From assembly GCA_928212115.1 (NCBI GenBank), contig CAKMRJ010005523.1, positions 240,759,811-240,823,810 on the forward strand: DNA of 64,000 bases, read 5' to 3'. The notes beneath the pieces are model-generated. The model did not search any database, had not been told where the DNA came from, and worked only from the letters and a program-made list of their open reading frames with translations. Every line of letters begins with the position of its first letter. The first letter of the stretch is position 1. The position numbers and the translations under genes are program-made. Shown in pieces: positions 46,099 to 57,925 of this stretch. This stretch comes from Lactuca virosa. Its lineage: Eukaryota > Streptophyta > Magnoliopsida > Asterales > Asteraceae.

Positions 46099-46159
46099 CT
46101 ACGCCCAGCGTAGTGCTGCTGAACACGCAGCGTAGTCCGAAGCCAGGCGCCTATAAATA
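46099..46159 (+). promoter_or_regulatory. Palindromes and TATA box in solo LTR
   Basis: CTACGC-CCA-GCGTAG at 46099-46113, further CGCAGCGTAG, then TATAAATA at 46152-46159. Confidence 0.6.
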
Positions 46160-47054
46160 GGCTACGAAGGGTTTCGAGTTTTTCACACATTTTCCACCTC
46201 TCTCTCTCTAATTAGTTTCTCTCTCTAGCCTATCCTAACCCTCCTAAACCCTAGGGAACCCCCCCTAGCACCCGAAGGAAGCCCCGAGGCTCCCGGAGTC
46301 CCGAGAAAAAGGGTATTTCGGTTCTGAAACGCTGCTCCAAGCGAAGCCCGGTTTTCTATAAAACCCGCTGTAAGTGAGCTACGCCTATGCAATTTTTAAT
46401 ATAGCTTTTAAATAATTATAGTAACATTATTAGGACCTTAAAATAATTATTTGGGCTATTATTATGAGTTATATAGAGTGTTGTTTAACGCTTATATAAT
46501 AATAATAATAATAATAGCTAGACTATTAATTAGTCGTGGTTAACGTTAGACTAAACCCTAGTGGTATTGATACTAGGTTTTGTCAAGGGAAAATTGTTTT
46601 GAGATAACGAAGTGTTGTCCGAGTACCGAGTCACCACCTTAACAAGTGAGTGCATAGTTACTTTCATCTTACACATAGATATGAAGTATTTTATATAAAT
46701 TACGTGCTATGTGTGCATATTATCTGTATACTTGCTATCTATGCTGGATGAACGATTTTATACAAGTTTTATATGATTTAAATTGTATATGTATTTATAT
46801 CTACATAATATGTTGGGTAAAACATGGGTAGATGAAATATGAGTTGGATGATGAGTTGAGAGGTGATATAGACCATGAGGTAAGGGTGAGAGGTGGACGA
46901 TGTGAGAAGCCTTTTTCCCAAATGCTGGCCCCGTCATCTAGCAGAGTATGGACGACAACCACGGACTATTCTAGACAGTCCAGTGGAACACTAGCAGGCT
47001 CGCAACCTGTAGGTGTTGTGAACGATGTGTTCACCCGGTGTACTCTAAACCTTG

Positions 47055-47290
47055 GCGATCATGCAGACTTGGTGCCAAAACCCTGGCGACTATGCTGACT
47101 TAGTGGCTGTTGTATAAACCCTGGCGACTATGCGGACTTAGTGCCAAAACCCTGGCGACTATGCGGACTTAGTGCCAAAACCCTGGCGACTATGCGAACT
47201 TAGTGCCTGTTGTATAAACCCTGGCAACTATGCAGACTTAGTGCCTAAACCCTGGCGACTATGCAGAGTTAGTGCCTAAACCCTGGTAAC
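47055..47290 (+). repeat. Minisatellite in solo LTR (about 30-33 bp x 8)
   Basis: Units read AACCCTGGCGACTATGCGG then ACTTAGTGCC, some with an extra TGTTGTAT. It occupies the place held by the CAGATGCGC array in the LTR at 10083. Confidence 0.9.
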
Positions 47291-47798
47291 GATGGACTTC
47301 GTGTCGATTCCTTAGGATGATCCTTAGGAATGAATGAACGAGGAATAATTTATTCTTAGGGTAGATCCTTAAGAGTAAAGAAGATAATGGGGATGGGTAA
47401 TTGGGTTGATTGTTTAATGTTTAAACATAATAATTATATTATTGTGGGTTGAAAACCCTATGTACTCACCAGGTTTCCCAACCTGACCCACTCCAGCTTA
47501 TTTCTATCACAGGTGTCGATGTGAAGTTACATTACACTAAGAGATTTAAAAGAGATGTAGATCACTAATGTAAATGAATGTAAGTTTTGTTTATGCTTAT
47601 GTTTCTGTATTAACGATGACATCCCAAATGTTTTTAAAAATGAATAAAAATACATTTCTTCAGAAATGCTTTGATAACGAATTTATCATGTTTTACTAGG
47701 AACAAATTCCGCAACATTTTTATTAAAAGAAGTACTCTGATTTTTATAAGGCATAAACAAAATCGGTCTTTTCTTGCCGAGAAAATGGAGATGTCACA

Positions 47799-47803
47799 AT
47801 AGG
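47799..47803. repeat. Target-site duplication ATAGG (right copy)
   Basis: Exact repeat of 45209-45213. Confidence 0.9.
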
Positions 47804-48082
47804 CTTGAGATTTCGGTCCTTCACAACCGAAAACCCTTGATTTTAGATTCCCAAAACCGAAATCCCTTATGTTATGTATAATTTCAGGCTTTTAGATTGA
47901 TCTATTTGACTTGTGTTGACTTTCAAAGGCTCATTACCACATGTTTTCAAAGTATATATTTACTTACACAATTTATGCCTTTTGGCTATAATTGATTTAT
48001 TGCAACAAGGTTAAGATGTGGTTTTACTTATATATAATACACTTTCAGACTTTGCTTGATTCCAAATTTTCCAGTTGTCACA

Positions 48083-48100
48083 TCATCCCCCCGTTAGAGG
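48083..48100 (-). other. Polypurine tract of element G
   Basis: Minus strand CCTCTAACGGGGGGATGA directly before the LTR start TGTGACAACTGG. Confidence 0.75.
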
Positions 48101-48136
48101 GAATTTCATCCTGAAATTAGCATTCTGAGTAGGACT

Positions 48137-49300
48137 TCAAGTGTTGGGGAAAGGATGTGGGTACTTTTGTTTCACTTGATCTTCTCGTTCCCAGGTGTAT
48201 TCTGGCCCTCGCTTGGTGTTCCAACAGACTTTTACTATGGATATACAACTTTGCCTTGTTCTCTTGATTTCCCTATCCATGATTTCCACTGGCTCTTCGA
48301 TGAAGTTGAGACCCTCATTTAACTCGATTTCAATAAGTGGGATTACAAGAGTCTCATCGGACAGACACTTCTTTAAATTGGATACGTGGAAGGTGGGATG
48401 TACGTTACTAAGTTCTTGGGGTAGTCGAAGTTTGTAAGCTACCGGGCCGATTCTAGCTAGGATCTCAAATGGTCTGATATACCTTGGATTCAAGTTTCCA
48501 CATTTTTCAGAACGTATCATTCCCTTCTAGGCTGAGACCTTTAATAGGACGATGTCACCAACCTGGAACTCCAAGCGTTTGCGTCGCTTATCTGCGTAGC
48601 TCTTTTTTTGGTCCCTAGATGCTTTCAACCGTTCGTGGATTTGAACAATTTTCTCCATAGTTTCCCGTATGATCTCGGGGCCAGTGAGAGTGCTTTCAGA
48701 AACTTGCCTATTTGCTAGTTGTGTGTCACCAACTTCAGCCCAGCACAGAGGTGATCTGCACTTGCGTCCGTAGAGGGCTTCGAATGGCGCGACTTTGATG
48801 CTAGTGTGATAGCTGTTATTGTATGAGAATTCGATGAGTGGTAAATGGGTATCCCAAGCTTTACCAAAGTCTATCACAAAGGCTCTCAACATGTCCTCCA
48901 ACGTCTGTATGGTTCTTTCTCTTTGCCCGTCAGTCTGGGGATGGTACGCTGTACTCATGTCGAGTTTGGTTCCCAAGGATTTTTGTAGTGACTTCCAGAA
49001 TCGTGAGGTGAATCTAATATCTCTGTCAGATATGATGGATATATGTACAGCATGTAATCGTACGATCTCTTTAATTTTGGTTCTGGTTAGCTTTTCCATC
49101 TTGTCGGTCTCTTTTATTGGCAGGAAGTGTGCGGATTTGGTCAACCTGTCAACGATCAACTAGATGGTGTCGAGTCCACCTGTTGTCTTGGGTAACTTGG
49201 TGATGAAGTCCATGGTTATCCGCTCCCACTTCCACTCGGGTATTTATGGTTGTTGTAGTAAACTCGAGGGCTTTTGGTATTCTACCTTGACCTTGGCGCA
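48137..49300 (-). pseudogene. Element G integrase core, GPY/F and chromodomain
   Basis: One minus frame from about 49300 to 48137 with stops at 49160-49162 and 48524-48526. Core Asp in IVDRLTKSAHF (about 49150), Asp in SDRDIRFTSRFW (about 49020), Glu in DGQRERTIQTLED (about 48920). Then EFQVGDIVLLKVS (about 48560), NPRYIRPFEILARIG (GPY/F-like), and a C-terminal chromodomain with EIMDREIKRTRQ to YTWEREDQV (about 48280-48170). All three acidic catalytic residues are present, so stops are the main damage. Confidence 0.87.
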
Positions 49301-49309
49301 AGTCAGGCA

Positions 49310-50030
49310 CTAGCCCACATAGCTAGCGATTTCTGCTTTCATGTTTGGCCACCAATAAAATTTCTTGAGGTCCAGGTACATCTTGTCTGAACCAGGATGA
49401 ACGGAGTATTTGGTCTTGTTAGCCTCGTCCATAACAACATCTCTGTACCCACCGAACTTTAGTGTCCAGATCCGATTCATGAGATAACGAGCTCCGTCAC
49501 CCTTGACTTCTAGATTTTTATCCATTCCTCTCAAGGATTCACCTGTGACATTTTCAGATTTCAAGGCTTCCAGTTGGGCCTCTTTGATTTGTGTGGACAG
49601 ATGTGAACGGATAGTTATGGTCAACAACTTTACTTGACGGCCTGAGTACTCTTTTCGGCTGAGGGCATCTACTACTACATTGGCCTTGCCTGGATGATAA
49701 CGAATTTCACATTCGTAATCGTTTAGTAGCTCCACCCATCGTCGTTGCCTCATGTTAAGTTCCTTTTGATTGAAGATGTGCTGAAGACTTTTATGGTCCG
49801 TGAAGATTGTGCACTTCGTACCATAAAGACAGTGTCTCCAGATTTTAAAAACAAACACCACTGCTCCTAATTTGAGGTCATGCGTGGTGTAGTTAACTTC
49901 GTGAGTCTTAAGTTGTCTCGAGGCATAGGCAATTACCTTTCCTCGTTGCATGAGTACACACCCAAGACCCTGCTTTGACGCATCGCAATAGACCACAAAG
50001 TCTTACGTCCCTTCTGGGAGAGAAGATCGG
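49310..50030 (-). pseudogene. Element G RNase H and integrase zinc region
   Basis: Minus frame with VYCDASKQGLGCVLMQ (catalytic Asp, about 49990), FTDHKSLQHIF (about 49790), VVDALSRKEYSG (about 49660), then a spacer and the HPGSDKMY/DLKKFYWWPNM region of the integrase N-terminus (about 49350-49410). It is in frame with the integrase but shifted relative to RT; one stop precedes DFVV near 50005. Confidence 0.82.
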
Positions 50031-50725
50031 GGCGTTGCATAGGGCTTGTTTTAGTGTTTGGAACACAGTTTCTTGTTTCTCCTCCCAGTTGAAGGTTACA
50101 CTCTTCTGATTCAAGGTGGTGAGTAGCTTTGTGATCTTGGAGAAGTTTTGTATGAACCTCCTGTAGTAGCCAACGAGGCCTAAGAATTGACGAATTTCAG
50201 TTGGTGTTCTTGGTGCTTTCCAATTCTCAATTGCCTTGATTTTGGAGGGGTCCACATGTATCCCCTCATCGATGAATACTATCACTAATTTATCTAAGTA
50301 AGGTCTGCACACATGGGTCATTAGGTCCATGAACACTGCGCGTGCATTTGTTAATCCGAAGGGCATCACCACGAACTCGTAATGGCCGTAACGAGTCCGT
50401 AACGTCGTTTTGGAAACATCTTCCTCCTGGACTCGCAGTTGGTGGTAACCCGACCTCAGATCGATTTTTGAGAAGTAGCAGGCTCCCTGAAGTTGGTTAA
50501 ATAGGTCATCGATTCGGGGTAGGGGATACCGGTTCTTGATGGTGAGTTTGTTCAACTCACTATAGTCAATGCACATGCGAAAAGATCTGTCTTTCTTCTT
50601 AACGAACTGAACTGGTGCTCACCAAGGTGAGAAACTTGGTCGGATAAATCCTTTGTTTATCAGTTCGTTTAGTTGACTGGATAATTCCTGCATTTCAGCC
50701 GGAGCCAATCGGTATAGAGTCTTGG
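50031..50725 (-). pseudogene. Element G reverse transcriptase with internal deletion
   Basis: Minus frame with CIDYSELNKLTIKNRYPLPR (from 50576), FSKIDLRSGYHQLRV, FVVMPFGLTNA, and VIVFIDEGIHVDPSK. The catalytic motif should be FIDD followed by about 50 residues before GIHVDPS, as in element H; here these are missing and the second Asp is Glu. RT activity must be lost. Frames differ from gag-protease by a one-base change near 50735. Confidence 0.85.
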
Positions 50726-52549
50726 CTATGGGGTGACTCCAGGAATTAAGTCGATTCTGAACTCGACTTGCCGCACAGGTGGTATTCCCAGAAGGTCTTC
50801 TGGGAATACTTCGGTAAAGTTAAATACTTCTGGAATATCCTTGATATCCTTTACTTCCTTCTTCTTGTCAACAACTTGTGTTAGGAATGCCTGGTACTTC
50901 TTGCGCAGGTAGGTCTGAGCCTTGATGTAAGAGATGATATTTAGACTTGTTCTAGGTTTGTCGCCATAGATGACGAGGGTTTCGTTATTTGGTAAGTTGA
51001 GTCGGACGGCTTTTTCGTAACATAGGATATCGACATGGTTAGGACTTAACCAATCCATACCAATGATAACGTCGAAACTCCTTATTGTAACCGACGTTAT
51101 ATCGATTTGAAAGGAATGGTTGTTTAGAGTTAGAGTGCACCCAATGTACACGTCTTTAGTGCTTTTAGTTTTACCATTTGCCATTTCTACTGTGAATATT
51201 TCGTTGAGTGATTGTGGTTTTTGGTTGAGTGTGTGTTTAAACTTGCAGCTCACGAAACTTCTCTCCGCACCACTATCGAAGAGTATGCATGCATATGAGT
51301 TATTGAGATGGAACGTACCGGTAACCACCGTGGGATCCTTCAGGGCTTCCTCGTGCCCTAATGTCAGAACTCCTCCTGTACCCCCAGCATTCCTGTTATT
51401 GGCTTTTGGGCATTCCCTCCTAAAATGCCCCATTTCCCCGCACCCGTAGCATGTTCGGCTCACTCCGGTATTTATGGTTGGGATGGCCTGATGGGCTGGC
51501 TCCTTACAGAAACGGACAGTGTGTCCTTTCTTGTTGCAATTTGTGCAATGCATTTCCCGACAAGCTCCAACATGGTGGAAGTTGCACTTGTTAGATTTGG
51601 ATAGGTTTCTAGCATATTGCTTTGTTGGTGCTGGGGCGGCCGGGACAGTGACAGTGTGGGCTGCCACTTTTTGTTGTTTCTTGGCGGGCTCGTGCGTTGA
51701 TTTGCCCTTCCTCTTGTTCCAGGGTCTTCTTTTGTTGTCACTCGCTTTTGCTTGTTCGGGAATGGCCGTCATAAAGCCCTGGCGGACTCCATGATCTACA
51801 AGCGTTCGTTCCAAGCGTTTGGCACTATCAAAGGTAGAGGGGTTTGAAGATACCACATTTCCTTGGATCTGGGGGGATAGTCCCCAGATGTAATGCTCCA
51901 CCTTTTTGCTTTCCGGGGTGACCATCCTGGGACAAAGCATTGCCAAGTCACTGAACCTGGTGGTATATGTTGTTTTATCGGAACCCTCCATTGTAAGGTT
52001 CTAGAGATCTTGCTCCAATTTTTGTACTTCGCCCCTTGGGCAATACTCTGCTAGCATCATGATTTTCAGGTCCTCCCAGCTCAAAGCATTGGCCACGGGG
52101 AGTGTTAATGATTTGACCTGGCCGTTCCACCAGGAGAGGGCCCCATCGGTGAATGTACAGGCCGCGAATTTGACATTACTCTCTTTCGGACAGGCACATA
52201 TTTCAAACACTGACTTAGTCTTCTCGAACCACCTTGTCAGGGCGATGATGCCTCCGTCGCCATAGAATGCTTTGGGTTTGCAGTTCGAGAAGTCTTTATA
52301 GGAGCATCCTCTTGATCGAACATGGTTGTCGCCTTAGTTAGAACTATTTGTACCAATTCCAGCCCCATTGGTACCGTTGGAAATAATATGTGCTATGGCA
52401 GCGGTTACAGAGGGTATTACAGAAGCTTGAAAGACAGCAATATCCATCGGTGGTGGTGCTGCTGTTGTGTTGTTATAATGCCTGTTAGATTTGCGTGGTG
52501 GCATATTTCTGCGATAAAGTTTAAAGATGAAACGATGATGAGTTTTCAA
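50726..52549 (-). pseudogene. Element G gag and protease
   Basis: Start MPPRKSNRHY at 52549. Stops at 52334 and 52001, otherwise one frame to 50726. Gag core with WWNGQVKSLTL (about 52110) and AEYCPRGEVQKLEQDL. Zinc knuckles CTNCNKKGHTVRFC and CYGCGEMGHFRREC (about 51550 and 51430), both complete. Protease with LFDSGAERSFVS (Asp-Ser-Gly, about 51280) and IIGMDWLSPNH (about 51050). The 421-codon stretch 51991-50726 is the longest open frame in the window. Confidence 0.88.
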
Positions 52550-52972
52550 TAGTGGTTACAAGTCGGGTGTTATTGGACTGGATTATTTTAGTTCTATGCA
52601 TTTTATGTTCCGACTTTTAGTGTATTTTGTAAGCGATTCGTGATGGAAGTCTATTATAGTAAATTAAACGATAAAAATCAATTTATGAATTTAATAATGA
52701 CATTCCAATGAAATAAAATGCATGCCAATTTCATTGATATATTTTAGTACATAGTTTTGGAAATTTTGACCTTTTAAGCAGGCCTACAATACATCCATGT
52801 ACGGGAAAATTTTGACAGCATATCGACCCCTTGAATAGTGTAATCACTAATTCGTAAGGTTGTACTTACATATGGAAAGAAAAACACCTAATCTATAACA
52901 AAACATGAGTAGTATAGGAAACTACTCGTGGCGGTTGGTCTTCTGTGGGCCATGAGATGAAGTCATGAAGGG
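52550..52972 (-). other. Leader segment of element G between gag and insertion
   Basis: AT-rich, no ORF beyond a short stretch that continues the upstream reading frame to the insertion point (minus PFMTSSHGPQK near 52950). Confidence 0.45.
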
Positions 52973-52977
52973 CTGCA
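52973..52977. repeat. Target-site duplication CTGCA (left copy)
   Basis: Repeated exactly at 62477-62481. Confidence 0.92.
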
Positions 52978-55014
52978 TGTAACGCCTAGTTCCTGGTATG
53001 CATTTAACTCGTTAAATTATTCATTTTTATAGAGCTACTCAACGAGTTGAGAGCCCCAGACTCATCGAGTAGAAACGAGTCTTGGACGCGGGGTTTAAGG
53101 TATCTACTCGACGAGTCGAGAGCCCTCGACTTGGCGAGTAGTTCGGCCATAGTGAAACCCTAATTTCGGGGTTTTGCACCCTATTTAATCTCCTTAACCC
53201 CCACCCCTAGGCCTCATTTCCAGCCTCCATGTCCCAAACCCTAATCCACGAAACCCTAGAGCTTTATTTGAGAGTGTGAGCCATTTGGAGTGATCTTTGT
53301 GTACTTTTGAAGCTTGTGGAAGAAGAAGAATATTGACGACTCAAGAGGGAAATAGTAGATCCAGAAACTACACACTATTCGCTACATTTGCTGGTAATCA
53401 AGTTTCTATCTTGGCTATTAGTTCATTAGATCTTATTATGTCCCTTTTATGTGGGTTTTTGGTCCAATAATGATAGCTTTTGGAGAATGATAGACCTAAG
53501 TGGGTATTCTTTCTAGGACCTTGAAGGGCTGATATGACATAAAGGTGCAAACTTTATGCCATTGGAGCCCCCATACAAGCCATAGAGTATCATATTGACC
53601 TTTTTTTCCCCAAAAGGCCTTGCATGTGGATAAAGGTGGGAACTTTACGTGTTCAAAATAGTGTTAGGGGTTTAGATCTGAGGTTGTAAGTTTTAGTTTG
53701 GTGTATGGATGGCTTAAGGACCCAGTTCTAGGTCCCAAGGAATTAGGGTTTGAGCTAAACCCTTTAAGAAGAGGTATTAACGGGTAAAGTTGGAAACTTT
53801 ACCCTTAAAAGGACATTTTCAGAGTTTATGGGAAGTATAAAGCTTGGATCTGAAGTGTAGAGGCTTACTCCATTAAGATAGCCCAAACAGACAGGGGACT
53901 CGGCGAGTTGAGTTGAGTTGTCCCGATTTTGTATCAGGTAGAGCTCGACGAGTCTGTGAAGGGACTTGACGAGTTGACTCGGTTTATCACGAGTCTGAGT
54001 AGTATAGGAACTCATCAAGTTAGGAGGTAACTCGACGAGTTGAGTCGACTGGGAGTTGACCTTGACTTTGACTTTGACTAGGATGTTGACTTTGACCAGG
54101 GGTAAAATGTTCATTTTACCCTAAGAAGGATTATCATATTTTGACTACGTGTTATTGTGAAATTAATAGTCGAGGAGTTGTTGGAGCAACTGTCATAGAT
54201 TGCTCACACGAGATTTCACAGCTAGCATACGAGGTGAGTTTTCCTCAAGTAGGAACAGGTCTAAGGCACCAAGGCCGGCCCATTTAGATAGTAGTAGTTC
54301 CGGACTACGGTCCGATGTCGGGCGGGGGCCGATGTAGGTTTATATGTATTTCTGGATTTCGATCCTATGTCAGGATGGTCCCGAGAAATGCTTGTATGCT
54401 TGATGTCTTTGTGATTCTTGCATGTGTTTGTACTTGTATGTTTCTGGGCTTTGGTCCGATGTCGGGGCGGTTCCCGAGGAATGTTAGTATGGTTCCGGAT
54501 TTCGGTCCGATGTCGGGCGAGGCCCGAGGAATGTTTATATGTTAGTGTTATTTGCTTATGTTATGTGTTAGTGATATGCTCATATGTATGCCGAGATCTA
54601 CTCGATGCCGGCGGGGCTCGATGTCGGGCGGGGCCCGATGCCAGGAAATCTGATGCCGAGCCTGACTCGATGTAGCAGGGGTGGGGCCCAAGATATGTTT
54701 ATGTGTTATGTGTATGGTATGTGGTAGTTGGGAGGACTCACTAAGCTTCGTGCTTATAGTTTTCAGTTTTGGTTTCAGGTACTTCCGCTAGTAAGGGGAA
54801 GAGCTCGGGATGACTGCATGGCACACACCACAGTTATTAGCCTGGGAGGATTTACTCTGATGTTTGACATATGATTTTGATACATTGACCGATATTATGT
54901 TAGTTTTGAGAAACATGGTTTATGACTTTTATATGATGGATGATATTTATGGTTTTACTAATGAAATAAACGAAATTTTTGGACTATATTTTTGGGATGT
55001 TTCAAGTTAGTATT
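52978..55014 (+). repeat. 5' LTR of element H (2037 bp)
   Basis: Contains many ACTCGACGAGT words, a CCCTATTTAA box near 53182, a TTGAC array (54056-54100) and GC-rich GGTCCGATGTCGGGCG repeats (54295-54665). ORFs in it are shadows. Confidence 0.95.
54295..54665 (+). repeat. GC-rich GTCCGATGTCGGGCG repeats in LTR H
   Basis: About nine variants of TCCGATGTCGGGCGGGG and CGATGCCGGGC; paired with 61795-62150 in the other LTR, with different copy arrangement. Confidence 0.8.
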
Positions 55015-55017
55015 AGA

Positions 55018-55029
55018 GCCTTCGTTTGA
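55018..55029 (+). other. Primer-binding site of element H, mutated
   Basis: TAGTATTAGAGC, two transitions away from the TGGTATCAGAGC found in the other iMet-type elements. Confidence 0.75.
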
Positions 55030-55962
55030 GGGATTCGGGCACACTCTCGGGTGTGTCTGAACTCAAACTAAGGACTTGGTATGAAAATTTTCAAAAGAAA
55101 ATCATTTTTATAAAAAGAATTTTGAAAAGAGAAAAGAACTTTGAAAAGAGAAAAAGTGGTGTGGTGCATGCAATCAGCCGAGCTCAAGTAAGTACTCCCA
55201 AATTACCTATACAAGTTTATGTTATGATATGTGTATCAGCTTTATGAGAACTGCATGCTAGATTAGGACTAAGGATCTAGAAAGGATGCCTTATGTGCCT
55301 GTTATATGTGTATCAGCTTTTAGAACTGCATGCTAGATTAGGACTAAGGATCTGGGAAGGATGCCTTATGTGCCTGTTATATGTATCTCAGCTTTATGAA
55401 CCGCATGCTAGTACAGATTAGTCAGTGATGGCCTGAATGAGATATGCTTGATTATGTTTACTCGATGCTCGAATGCTGCTTGCTTTGTGCTTTTAGGAGT
55501 TCTGGTTATCTTTTACTAACTAGTAAACGAATATGTTAAGTTACATATTGCAAGGACTAAATAATTTCAGAAGGTTAGCTCTAGCTCTATTGCGCAACTC
55601 TTGTTTGAGTCCAACCGTTGTAGGGTAGGACCTCTCATTCGAAAACTTATCTAGTCTTAGTAATATGTAATAGTATCTGCGAGCTAGTTAGGGGGAGATA
55701 GCAGGAACTTCTTATGCAGATGATGGCAAAGAGTGGATTGGTGATTACCCTAGGGCAAGCAATAGAAGGGACTTGGTGGAGTCAAGGCAGTTCTTGAGGA
55801 AAGTACGAATAGATGTGGAAGGTAGTATGGGCCCGTACTACTGAAAGCAGATGATCCGTACTCGAATCATGGAAGGCTGAGATGAATCCAGGAAACTTGT
55901 AGTATGTGAGATCCCTCGAGATATGATGAGTATACTGATGTTTGTTATGGTTTATTTTCAGT
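55030..55962 (+). other. Leader of element H
   Basis: Non-coding. Contains an about 85-bp direct repeat, roughly 2.3 copies, at 55217-55412 (GAACTGCATGCTAGATTAGG and GCCTTATGTGCCTGTTATAT words). No other feature seen. Confidence 0.6.
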
Positions 55963-57121
55963 ATGGTGACGCTACGCACTAGGCCATTCGGCACTTCAGG
56001 CACTAGTGAGGGATCGAGTTCGGGCTCTGGAGCCGGGCAGCTTGACGAGCAGACGAGAGAGTTCATCTCGTCTGAGATCACACGTAGCATTCTAGACCAG
56101 ACTCCTGTGATCTTTGGATCGGTCAAGGAGGGAATCTTGGAGATACTTGATGAGAGGTTGGGTGCCTTTCGCACCGAGACGGCGGCCATGCTAGGGGCAC
56201 ACACTCACATTCAGGGAGTTTAGGGCTTGTGGAGCTCCCGATTACCATGAACCTCGAGACCCCATTGCGAGTACCAGATGGTTGGCGGTTGTCGCCAATG
56301 CATTCTGCACCAGCAGATGTCCCGAGGGGGGCAAGGTCCGACTTGCGTCCTGCCTTTTGAAGGACAGGGCACGTGACTGGTGGGAGGAGGTCGGACGAGC
56401 CATTGGGGATGATGCGGTTTTAGATGCGATCACCTGGAGTGATTTTTCGACAAGGTTCAGGGCCGAGTTTGCAACCATGATTGAGGTGCAACAGCTAGCT
56501 AGGGAGTTCCAGGATCTTGAGCAGACGACAGAGACAGTGGCGGAGATCACCGCTAAGTTTAAGGAGGGGGCCCTTCTCGTTCCGCAGTATGTGGCGGACG
56601 AGGAGATGAAAAAAAAATATCATGAGATGTTGCGGAGTGATACCCGCCAGTTTGTGAGCCGCTCCAGCTGCAAGACGCTGGAGGACATGATTGCTAGGGC
56701 TCGAGAGAGAGCATTAGATTTGGAGATGGAGAGAAAGAGGAAACCAGATGGGGTTCAGATAGGCAGTTCGGGCAAGAAGCCCAAGGTATCAGACCACAGA
56801 TCGAGGAGCCAGCAGGGCCGCAGCCGGTGTGGCAGGTGCGGCAAGATGCACGAGGGGGCGTGCAGGGCGGGGAGTTTGGGATGCTTCAAGTGTGGCTGAA
56901 CTGGTCACATGAGCAAGGATTGTAAAGCTACCACCACCACCACCACAAGAGTTTCAGATCTGATTTGCTTTCAGTGCAATAAGAGGGGCCACAAGAAGGC
57001 CCAGTGTCCAAATATAGCAGCATTAGGACAGGTGGTGGCACCCGCTCCTGCCACGTTGACGATTACAGATGGCCGTCAGGTCTGGGTAGAGGCGCCTACG
57101 GCGAGGATCAGGGCTTTCTAG
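55963..57121 (+). pseudogene. Element H gag
   Basis: Start ATG at 55963 (MVTLRTRPFG). Open to 56223, then shifted one base and open 56282-56899, with a TGA at 56897-56899 inside the first zinc knuckle and a stop at 57119. Core DRARDWWEEVGRAIG (about 56370), DIEMERKRK-type basic stretch (56720-56750), knuckles near 56883-56925 and CFQCNKRGHKKAQC (about 56967-57008, complete). Three-base ACC repeats at 56932-56946 code for Thr. Confidence 0.85.
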
Positions 57122-57229
57122 CTTACTGCAGAGGAGGCACGTGCGGCTTCCGATGTTGTGACGGGTATGTATTCTCTCCTTATCTCTTTACCTGTATTGT
57201 TTATCGCTTATGTGAACTTGTTTTGTTAT

Positions 57230-57925
57230 AGGATCGTTCTTAGTGAACGGAATGTCAGCCCTGGTATTGTTCGATTCGGGTACCACCCGATCTTTTGTGT
57301 CTCTTGAGCTTAACAGGCGATTTGATGGAGCTCCGGAGAGGTAGACTGTCCACTTGATATGGAGATAGCAGATGATAGGACCATCCGGGTTGCGAGGGTG
57401 CATCGGGGATGCACACTACAGTTGTTTGACGAGCAGTTTTCAGTGGATTTGGTCCCCATTCCCCTGCGAGGAAATAAGGTTATAGTGGGTACGGATTGGT
57501 TGAGCCCCAATGGGGCAGTGATCGACTGCGAGCAGCAGCTAGTGAGGGTTCAGACTCCTAGTGGGTGAGGGTTAGTGATCCAGGGCGAGAGGCCACAGCG
57601 CGGACCGGTTTTATGTTCAGCAGCGAGGGAGAGCCGCTACCTTCAGCAGGGTTGCGCAGGTTATGTCGCTTATGTTATGGATAGCCGGGATAAGGGTAAG
57701 GCGACAGTGGATGATGTACCGGTCGTGCGAGAGTACCCGGATGTATTCCCGAAGGATTTTCCTGGGATACCTCCAGAGAGACAGGTTGAGTTCAGGATTG
57801 ACCTAGTCCCTAGGGTGACTCCGATAGCCAAGGCACCATATCGGTTGGCTCCTCTTGAGATGCAGGAGTTGTCTACGCAACTGCAAGAGCTGCTAGACAA
57901 GGGATTTATCAGGCCGAGTAGTTAG
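57230..57925 (+). pseudogene. Element H protease
   Basis: LFDSGTTRSFVS at about 57270-57305 holds the catalytic Asp-Ser-Gly. Stop at 57342-57344 region and a frame change; then IVGTDWLSPNGAVIDCE (about 57480), a TGA at 57566, and the protease-RT junction with REYPDVFPKDFPG and VEFRIDLVPRVTP (57728-57825). Ends at TAG 57923-57925. Confidence 0.82.

Larger units (their letters stand above)
45214..47798 (+). mobile_element. Solo LTR, gypsy type (2585 bp)
   Basis: TGTAACGCCCGTAGATCC to GGAGATGTCACA, flanked by ATAGG. Same family as the solo LTR at 10083. It has CTACGC/GCGTAG palindromes before TATAAATA (46152-46159) and its own minisatellite at 47055-47290. No internal coding region remains. Confidence 0.92.
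43395..48082 (-). repeat. 3' LTR of element G (about 2.1 kb without insert)
   Basis: TGTCACAC to GTCACA on the plus strand, split by the solo LTR 45214-47798. It has an (AT)n tract at 44361-44431, TATATAA (minus) near 44993, and the perfect inverted repeat ACCGAAATCA/TGATTTCGGT at 45123-45145. Several more TTTCGGT words flank the inserted LTR on both sides. Confidence 0.88.

Noticed and set aside
54315..54675. Cys-rich plus ORFs in LTR H (also at 61801-62135)
   Set aside because: Shadows of GC-rich LTR repeats; no conservation between the two LTRs in frame.
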